Assembly: GCA_945859605.1 (NCBI GenBank)
Contig: OX243818.1
Span: 39,015,750 to 39,079,749, forward strand
Source: Lumbricus rubellus
Taxonomy: Eukaryota > Annelida > Clitellata > Crassiclitellata > Lumbricidae
Length of the DNA: 64,000 bases
Direction: 5' to 3'
Both the position numbers and the translations under genes were made by a program. The notes below the pieces were generated by a model. It had not been told where the DNA came from, did no database searches, and worked only from the letters and a program-made list of their open reading frames with translations. Below are positions 56,658 to 64,000 of this stretch, piece after piece. Each line of letters opens with the position of its first letter. Within the stretch, counting starts at the first letter, position 1.

Positions 56658-56856
56658 ATGACGAATTTTTTTGCTTTTACTAGAATTGTTCAGGCGTTTT
56701 AGAATTGAGTTTTCCAATGATTGAACGACGGTCTTATTATTACGGTAGGCTATCGTTGTATTTAAAATGTGTTTTGTATAGTTTGCTGTTCATTTTTGGC
56801 ATTGTTATGTTTACATAGAGTCCTTGAAGATCGATAGACTAATGCAGTAGGACTAA

Positions 56857-58497
56857 TGTAACGATCGTGGAAATTGCGATCGTTAATTATAAATTTGCGG
56901 CCTAAACGACTTTGCGGCCTAGCTAAATTTGCGGCCTAGATTCGCGGCCTTGCTAGATTGCAAGCGGTTCTCGGAGTTTAGCCCCTTTTTGGAACTGACC
57001 GTCAGTGCAGTAACCCCTTTTCAGCGGAGCGCGTCCCGGATATAGCCTGTGATTGGCTGGAAGCAGTTAGACCGTCAGACAGAGAGAAGTTGCCGAAGAT
57101 GTGGGACCTCTGTGCTCGAATGACTGAAATTGTTGATAAGAAATAAGAAGAATTCTGGCAGAAATTTCATTGAAATAATTCGTTTAATAGTTCAACGGAC
57201 GAATGAGATATTGAAGATACTTCTGGTTAAGACCGTAGAGTCTTGAGGAAGTTTTACGCTAAATTGTCGACGAAATAGAACTGAAATTCTTCCGTGGTAA
57301 ATTCTCTGGTAGACGATCCCTTGTGACCGCCATTGTCGTCATTGCCGATCGCTGCGATAACAATTACTGGAGGGTAGAGAAGTATCACTGTGGTTTTTCT
57401 TTATCTGATTCCTTAACCGAGAAACTTGAATAAGTGTAATCTGTGAATAATACTTTGGCTGTGTGCAGTGTTGATAGATAATTAGCCACGAATGGATCGT
57501 CTGCAATAATTAATTAGATAATTGATTGAGTATAAATTGATTAGATAATAGTGAACAATCCTTTCAGCAGAGAAACGCGCCTGTAAAACTGATATAAGAT
57601 TTAACCTTCATGAGCCTAAAGTGTTTTGCTTAAATAATCAGAGTAAAGTTGGCACATGTATTAGAAACGTGTAATAATTAAGTTGTGTAGTTAAATCTTA
57701 CGGAACAGACTCTGAATATTGAATATTGAACATTGTACGAGAACATTGCTGTTAATTTCAATTGTTGTTAAACATTGACAAAGTTTGTCAACTGCAGTTA
57801 AGATACGTTTGCTTAATTAAACAATCTAAACGAGTATTGAATAACTTTGACTTAAGATAACCCTGAAATGTCCGAGGTATCTTATGAAGACGAGGTGGAG
57901 GAGAATAGGGAAGAGAATGAGGAAGGAGAAACCCCGGATGATAATGACCCCGAGGGGATGAGTAAAACAGGAGTCGTAGAACTTCTACAGTCCTTCACAG
58001 GCACACTAGCAGAATTTATGGAGCGCCATGATTCTCAAATAGAGTACCTAAATAACGAGATAAGTCAATTGCATGAACGCCCAGGTCAATTTATCCCTTC
58101 TTCGAAGGAAGGTGAGGTAGTTTCGGAACGGCTAAGGGAAGTGGTAACACCACTAAAGGAAAGGGGGACCCAAAAACCTGTTGGAGCGGATTCGAACCCT
58201 GACGACCTTTATGCAAATGAAGTCGTTGCTCTCAGACCGAGAGCCGCTGAACTGTATGTCCCTTCCACTCGAGCTATCCTTGGTACCTGTGTAAGACAAC
58301 CCCGGCCTGAAGTGGTGGAAGCTACCCTCCCTTACGGCCAATTAGGAAACGACTCTGCCCTGGTACATACCGAAGAAACTGCTAACTCTGCCTATTTTGC
58401 ATTATCTTCGGTTCCCCTCAATTCAAGGACGCCGCTCCAACAGCGTGGCACCTCGTTTGGAAACACCTGGCAGTTTCCGAAAAGGGGGGTCGCGACA
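56857..58497 (+). repeat. 5' LTR (1641 bp)
   Basis: It begins with the inverted repeat AACGATCG ... CGATCGTT, then four direct repeats of (T)TTGCGGCCT (56905-56960), a plausible enhancer cluster. The gag-like start codon is at 57868, so the last 630 bp (exactly 210 codons) of the LTR are coding. Confidence 0.93.
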
Positions 58498-60348
58498 AGT
58501 GATACCAGAGTAAGTGGGGTTGAATTGAGTTCGGATACCGAGGGTCCTGCTAAGATAAGCCCAGGTGTAGCAAGTGACATCAGAATTAGTGCAGGTGCTG
58601 ATGGAAAGAGAATTTTTCTTGGAGAAATAAATGAACTAAATGATCCAAAAAATTTCTATGGTGCTCGACCAAAAGTGATATTTAGCACTCGAGTTACAAC
58701 TGATGATGCTAATGTAGACAATCGAATGATAAATGGTCATGATATGAGAATTGCATATGAAGGTTTTGATTTTGACTATTACATGCGAAATAAACAAATG
58801 CAATTAAGAAATCAATTAACTGAAAAATGTCTATCGGATAGCGAGCATTCTGAAATAAAAGATATGCGGCCTTTGCATAATCTTGTACTCGATTCCCATG
58901 CGGTAGCTTTAGGGCAAAATAATGTTAGAGCATGTACTAACTCACGACTGTTAGTTTCAGATAATGGGGATCCATCATCGCTGAGGGAAAATCATCTGGT
59001 GCTTCGAGGTGCACATCCCGGTCAGACAACGACAACCATCTCGTGGGCTACCACCTTTTCCCCTTCGTCGCTCAACGTCATGGCTTCCGAAAAACCTTTC
59101 CTGCCCTCTGGCGTCGCTCCACGAATATCTACGCTCACCCTTCCTTCCGGTCAGCCGCTCATGTCGACACCGAACCTGTCGTCGGAAACCCACGTGACAC
59201 AAAGCTGCGAATATCAACGGTGGAAGGCAAGTCAACCTTCGTACATGCCTTACACGCCATATCAGCATCTGGTCGCTGATCCAACCGCTCATGGTGAACA
59301 GATTTCGACGCTGAGTAAATCTGTGCAATCGTCAGCGACACAAACAGTTCCGATAAACTCTGTGGTGAAATCGAACAGTGCTACTGCTGTGAAACTGAAC
59401 AGTGCAAGCGAAATCAGATCCGATGAGCATCGTAAGAACTGGAATCAAGAAGAACTGCTCCGCCTCCTGCTGCAGACACTCAGAGAACCTCCACAGAATT
59501 CATCTACGACAACCGACAATGCAGTCCAAGAAATTGCTAGTGAAAAGAAAGAACCTGCTGGGAAACTACAACCTGAATCTTCAAATTTCCCAGATAGAAG
59601 GATGACATCGCAAGTGGAATTGGACCGACTTCATGAACAATCTCGACAGTGGCAACCGCCACGAACATTTCTGAAAGGGGGAAGCAATGGTTCCAGTAGT
59701 CACCAGTGGAATCGTCGTTCGGACAACCGCTTCCAGAGGGTCATCCGAAATGATCGCCGTTGCTATGGGTGCGATCAGCTCGGGTACATTTCTCGGGTTG
59801 GCTCTGGTCGTTCAGCCAATGCATCGCAGGGAGAACAACAAGAAGAACAAGAACGAAAACCGAGCGAGTCCTCAGTCTATGGTGAACCTCGCTTCAGACT
59901 GTGCAGAAGAATCGCGGTACCTCGTGACACTCTGGCTGCATCGGGTGGCGGAAAGGAGAACATGAACCGGGAAGGAGTTCATCTTCAGGAAGATGTAGAG
60001 AAACAACCGAAGCTTGCGACGCCAGAAACTTCCTCTACGGAATCTTCGCTCCAAGTCTCTGCTGCCAAGGTGGTAGCCCAGCATCAACAGGATGGGGATG
60101 TGCACCCTCCACTCGTCCTCTCCGCTCATCGAGCCGGCGAGAGCGAAAGCACCGGAGTCACCCGGAATCATCAGCCAATCAGTCTAGTTTTAGAAAATAT
60201 GCAAACTGCTGATGTTGTGTTGAATAAAGATGATTTTGTGGCTGTACCGATTAAACATGTGCAAGATAATTGTGAATTTGCAAGAAGGTTTATACAGCGC
60301 TCGAGCCCCAATAGGAACCATGGGTATGGGCCCGTGTATAGGAGGTAA
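57868..60348 (+). CDS. gag-like ORF beginning inside the 5' LTR (826 aa)
   Basis: The ATG lies 1011 bp into the 5' LTR. The first 210 codons are LTR and the frame continues through the primer-binding site (SDTRVSGV) to TAA at 60348. The N-terminus is very acidic, then a coiled-coil-like stretch (LAEFMERHDSQIEYLNNEIS). The long middle is Ser/Thr/Pro-rich. Near residue 630, RRCYGCDQLGYISRVGSG looks like a CCHC zinc knuckle whose His is Tyr and last Cys is Gly. The tail is Gln/Glu/Lys-rich. There is no aspartic protease or RT motif. The likely role is as a structural (capsid-like) protein; this rests on position and the knuckle remnant only. Positions 63186-63824 repeat its first 210 codons in the 3' LTR and then hit a stop. 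Confidence 0.7.
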   Translation: MSEVSYEDEVEENREENEEGETPDDNDPEGMSKTGVVELLQSFTGTLAEFMERHDSQIEYLNNEISQLHERPGQFIPSSKEGEVVSERLREVVTPLKERGTQKPVGADSNPDDLYANEVVALRPRAAELYVPSTRAILGTCVRQPRPEVVEATLPYGQLGNDSALVHTEETANSAYFALSSVPLNSRTPLQQRGTSFGNTWQFPKRGVATSDTRVSGVELSSDTEGPAKISPGVASDIRISAGADGKRIFLGEINELNDPKNFYGARPKVIFSTRVTTDDANVDNRMINGHDMRIAYEGFDFDYYMRNKQMQLRNQLTEKCLSDSEHSEIKDMRPLHNLVLDSHAVALGQNNVRACTNSRLLVSDNGDPSSLRENHLVLRGAHPGQTTTTISWATTFSPSSLNVMASEKPFLPSGVAPRISTLTLPSGQPLMSTPNLSSETHVTQSCEYQRWKASQPSYMPYTPYQHLVADPTAHGEQISTLSKSVQSSATQTVPINSVVKSNSATAVKLNSASEIRSDEHRKNWNQEELLRLLLQTLREPPQNSSTTTDNAVQEIASEKKEPAGKLQPESSNFPDRRMTSQVELDRLHEQSRQWQPPRTFLKGGSNGSSSHQWNRRSDNRFQRVIRNDRRCYGCDQLGYISRVGSGRSANASQGEQQEEQERKPSESSVYGEPRFRLCRRIAVPRDTLAASGGGKENMNREGVHLQEDVEKQPKLATPETSSTESSLQVSAAKVVAQHQQDGDVHPPLVLSAHRAGESESTGVTRNHQPISLVLENMQTADVVLNKDDFVAVPIKHVQDNCEFARRFIQRSSPNRNHGYGPVYRR

Positions 60349-62161
60349 TGTGATGTAATGTGATGGGCTGTTAGTTAAGTTGTTTGTGTTTATTTTGTGT
60401 ATTTGAATTTTTATGTAGCGCTCACATTAGTGGTTATTATAAATGAAGTATGGCTGTAGCAATACTGATGTGAGTCGCATAATGGCGACGGGGTAATAGC
60501 TCAGAGGGTAGAGTCCCCTCTTTCTTAGTTGATGTCTGATGATGCACTGTGGTTCAGTATTATTTATGTTCATTGATATGCCTATGACAGTCGTGCTTAG
60601 GGATAAGGTTGCTTACTTACGTGTTTCATTGCATTTCTGTTGTTGTTGCCACAGAAGAAAGGCAAATGTTGTGTATGCAGTTTTAAGGTTAAATTTGCAT
60701 ATAACTGTAATAGAAAATTAATAAGGTATTATTTAGCATATTGAATTATGAGTAGCTTGACCTTTGTAGCAGTTAGTGGAAGTAGTCTTTGAATGTTGAT
60801 TAGTGAGTTGTGTAGATAGGATGTGTGAAAGGAACTAGTATGTCTGTGTGATGTGTAAGCTCCGAGTAGTTTGTGAGTAAGACAGATTGTAGACTTGTAA
60901 GTAGTCTAATGTCTCCGCAGTCAGTTTAGATTATATGAGAGGTGAGACAGATGACCTGGTGTAGAGTTGTGAGCTGTAGACGGCCTAGTTTCTTTGGTAT
61001 GCTTTACTAAGCAGTAAATCCTTTTGTTTACTAGTTAGCGTTACTGTTCTGCTCTGTTGTACTCCGTCTTGTAAGGTAGACGTGGAGAGGTCATAGCTTA
61101 GGTCAGAGAGGAACCCGTTAGTTTCTTGGGTATGTTTTACTAAACAGTAAATCCCTTTGTTTAACTTGTCCCGGGTGGTCTGCTCTGTTGTACTCCGTCT
61201 TGGAAGGGGGACGTGGAGAAATTATTGCATAGGTCGAGGATAATGCCGCCCTAGTGCGTATTGAGAATGCTTATCTAAACAGAAAGCCTTTGTTTAGTAG
61301 TCTCAGCCTAAGTGTAATATGTTCTGTCTGTGATGATGTGCTGACTGCCCATGGTTATGAATGCTCAGAAAGGAGTTCGTTGCAATCGTTGGTGGTTGTA
61401 TGTAGTATCTGTAAGGGTGGTGTAAATGGAATACAGCATTAGTTAAAAGTGTTGTCAATTTCTAACTCTGAGTAATACTTGAGCAGTAGTGTGGTCTGAC
61501 TGGTTAGGAACAGGATTTGGTGATGCTGTGTGCAAATGAATTGTCAGAGTGATGGGATGAATGTTCGCTTCTGACATTTAAGATGTCTTGTGCTGTAGCT
61601 CTTGATATGCTTTGATATGTTGTGCTGTTTAATTGATAATATTACTGAATATGGTGCCGGGACATGACCTTTTAGTGCTTTAGGAAGACATTTATTTATC
61701 CTTGTAAGTGGTCCCGAGCAAGTGATGGTATTGGATGAAAAATAATGATTACAGTAATATGATTGCTTGTTTAACCTGTCATGCTTTGCTATTACCCTTG
61801 ATCAGTTACTGCTGTCACCTAGTACCGCTCAAGATATAACTGCTAGTAGAATCATTCGCTGCAATTGTGATAGGAACTGTTGTGTGTTCATGCGTTTCGT
61901 TTAGGGATGTGCCTTTTGCGAATTCTTAGTTGTGCAATAACCTGCAACGTTTTGTGATAATTATATACTTGAGAGGTGGTACATCTCTAGTCATATTGTA
62001 ATCGCAGTTGATGTGATTTAGCGAACTCTCTTTTAGTTGATTATGTTGAGGTTTGGTTATTGTTTACATTATGGTATCCTCTACGGTACCGTTGCATAAT
62101 GTTTCTCGGTTATGATCAGCAGGAGCTGATAAATTTTCCTCTATGGTGGAAAATTCGGACT
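60349..62161 (+). other. non-coding internal region of the LTR element
   Basis: No long frame. It has a tRNA-like A-box segment at 60492-60520 and an imperfect tandem repeat at about 60980-61300, where TTTACTAARCAGTAAATCC and TGTTGTACTCCGTCTTG recur with a period near 125 bp. It replaces the place where pol would normally be. Confidence 0.7.
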
Positions 62162-62174
62162 AAGGGGGGGAAAG

Positions 62175-63815
62175 TGTAACGATCGTGGAAATTGCGATCG
62201 TTAATTATAAATTTGCGGCCTAAACGACTTTGCGGCCTAGCTAAATTTGCGGCCTAGATTCGCGGCCTTGCTAGATTGCAAGCGGTTCTCGGAGTTTAGC
62301 CCCTTTTTGGAACTGACCGTCAGTGCAGTAACCCCTTTTCAGCGGAGCGCGTCCCGGATATAGCCTGTGATTGGCTGGAAGCAGTTAGACCGTCAGACAG
62401 AGAGAAGTTGCCGAAGATGTGGGACCTCTGTGCTCGAATGACTGAAATTGTTGATAAGAAATAAGAAGAATTCTGGCAGAAATTTCATTGAAATAATTCG
62501 TTTAATAGTTCAACGGACGAATGAGATATTGAAGATACTTCTGGTTAAGACCGTAGAGTCTTGAGGAAGTTTTACGCTAAATTGTCGACGAAATAGAACT
62601 GAAATTCTTCCGTGGTAAATTCTCTGGTAGACGATCCCTTGTGACCGCCATTGTCGTCATTGCCGATCGCTGCGATAACAATTACTGGAGGGTAGAGAAG
62701 TATCACTGTGGTTTTTCTTTATCTGATTCCTTAACCGAGAAACTTGAATAAGTGTAATCTGTGAATAATACTTTGGCTGTGTGCAGTGTTGATAGATAAT
62801 TAGCCACGAATGGATCGTCTGCAATAATTAATTAGATAATTGATTGAGTATAAATTGATTAGATAATAGTGAACAATCCTTTCAGCAGAGAAACGCGCCT
62901 GTAAAACTGATATAAGATTTAACCTTCATGAGCCTAAAGTGTTTTGCTTAAATAATCAGAGTAAAGTTGGCACATGTATTAGAAACGTGTAATAATTAAG
63001 TTGTGTAGTTAAATCTTACGGAACAGACTCTGAATATTGAATATTGAACATTGTACGAGAACATTGCTGTTAATTTCAATTGTTGTTAAACATTGACAAA
63101 GTTTGTCAACTGCAGTTAAGATACGTTTGCTTAATTAAACAATCTAAACGAGTATTGAATAACTTTGACTTAAGATAACCCTGAAATGTCCGAGGTATCT
63201 TATGAAGACGAGGTGGAGGAGAATAGGGAAGAGAATGAGGAAGGAGAAACCCCGGATGATAATGACCCCGAGGGGATGAGTAAAACAGGAGTCGTAGAAC
63301 TTCTACAGTCCTTCACAGGCACACTAGCAGAATTTATGGAGCGCCATGATTCTCAAATAGAGTACCTAAATAACGAGATAAGTCAATTGCATGAACGCCC
63401 AGGTCAATTTATCCCTTCTTCGAAGGAAGGTGAGGTAGTTTCGGAACGGCTAAGGGAAGTGGTAACACCACTAAAGGAAAGGGGGACCCAAAAACCTGTT
63501 GGAGCGGATTCGAACCCTGACGACCTTTATGCAAATGAAGTCGTTGCTCTCAGACCGAGAGCCGCTGAACTGTATGTCCCTTCCACTCGAGCTATCCTTG
63601 GTACCTGTGTAAGACAACCCCGGCCTGAAGTGGTGGAAGCTACCCTCCCTTACGGCCAATTAGGAAACGACTCTGCCCTGGTACATACCGAAGAAACTGC
63701 TAACTCTGCCTATTTTGCATTATCTTCGGTTCCCCTCAATTCAAGGACGCCGCTCCAACAGCGTGGCACCTCGTTTGGAAACACCTGGCAGTTTCCGAAA
63801 AGGGGGGTCGCGACA
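62175..63815 (+). repeat. 3' LTR (1641 bp)
   Basis: Same length and, as far as I can read, same sequence as the 5' LTR. It is preceded by the polypurine tract and followed by the CTAA target duplication. Confidence 0.93.
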
Positions 63816-63819
63816 CTAA

Positions 63820-64000
63820 GCTGATATAAAAAGTTGCAAATTTGCTAAGCGCTGCAATCACCCAGTCAATCACTCAGTCTGAAAATCAGAAACTTGTTTG
63901 ATAATGTTTATCACTCATTCAGTTAGCCAGCAGTTCTGGTTATACTCCGCTATAGTTACTTTTTGAAGCAAAAAGAAGCTGAAAGAAAGCCACGATGCTT
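63820..64000. other. 3' flank of the LTR element, nothing recognised
   Basis: Short AT-rich sequence to the end of the window with no supported feature. Confidence 0.5.

Larger units (their letters stand above)
56857..63815 (+). mobile_element. young LTR retrotransposon, gag-only (6959 bp)
   Basis: Two 1641-bp LTRs (56857-58497, 62175-63815) start TGTAACGATCG and end GCGACA. I saw no difference between them on reading. The 4-bp target duplication CTAA is present (56853-56856, 63816-63819). A candidate primer-binding site TGATACCAGAGTAAGTGG starts 2 bp after the 5' LTR (58500-58517). A polypurine tract AAGGGGGGGAAAG (62162-62174) directly precedes the 3' LTR. One long ORF (57868-60348); no protease, reverse transcriptase or integrase is visible. 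It must rely on proteins supplied in trans, or it has lost pol. Confidence 0.93.

Noticed and set aside
59872..60171. Minus-strand ORF inside the gag-like gene
   Set aside because: Shadow frame of the long plus-strand ORF without its own signals.
60481..60570. Functional tRNA gene
   Set aside because: Only the A-box half is tRNA-like; the anticodon arm and acceptor pairing cannot be formed convincingly.
63186..63824. Second gag-like gene
   Set aside because: It is the 3' LTR copy of the first 210 codons and stops just outside the LTR.

Overview
The window is animal genomic DNA, AT-rich and intron-rich, with GT/AG splicing. There are no operons, Shine-Dalgarno sites or prokaryotic genes. A marine invertebrate deuterostome (echinoderm, hemichordate or amphioxus-like) is my best guess. 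The reasons are expanded CARD / death-fold and kinase-CARD genes, a lineage-type beta-propeller exon family, and very frequent AGGCCTA and TACATGTA words. This placement is inference only.

Host genes. A minus-strand gene at 55430-42275 can be spliced by eye from nine exons with matching phases. It encodes an MLK-like kinase domain, a short linker, two CARDs and a TRADD-N-like module, which is a RIPK2-style innate-immune or cell-death architecture. Downstream on the same strand, 38908-31014 holds a second multi-exon gene with a CARD exon and a related TRADD-N-like last exon. An intact propeller exon (29494-28542) follows it and is phase-compatible with the CARD exon, so it may be an alternative 3' terminal exon. 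Three further copies of this propeller exon lie on the plus strand (318-1212, 12762-13618, 20945-22069). All are frameshifted and two are invaded by transposons. A small two-exon plus-strand gene start sits at 7887-8184.

Mobile DNA fills most of the rest. I could fix many ends exactly from target-site duplications (TSDs). They include five hAT-type elements with exact 8-bp TSDs, one of which encodes an OTU protease-like domain joined to a transposase, and one with a 7/8 match. There are three mariner-type elements with CACCGTG ends, one of them palindromic. A piggyBac-like element is nested inside a hAT MITE. CR1/L2-like and RTE/jockey-like LINE fragments, tRNA-derived SINEs and several MITE families are also present. 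A very young LTR retrotransposon at 56857-63815 has 1641-bp LTRs in which I saw no differences; its gag-like ORF starts inside the LTR and it has no pol.

Most unusual is a family of foldback elements: 6044-6412, 11850-12438, 50610-51283 and possibly 9595-10233. Three have perfect 9-bp TSDs. They share a body made of repeats of a GAAGCTGGATGA-like unit but have quite different terminal arms. In two of them the arms are built from 14-bp subrepeats with a common GACAA..GGT core. The 9-bp TSD and subrepeat arms resemble Drosophila FB / Mutator-like elements, but the family looks undescribed to me.
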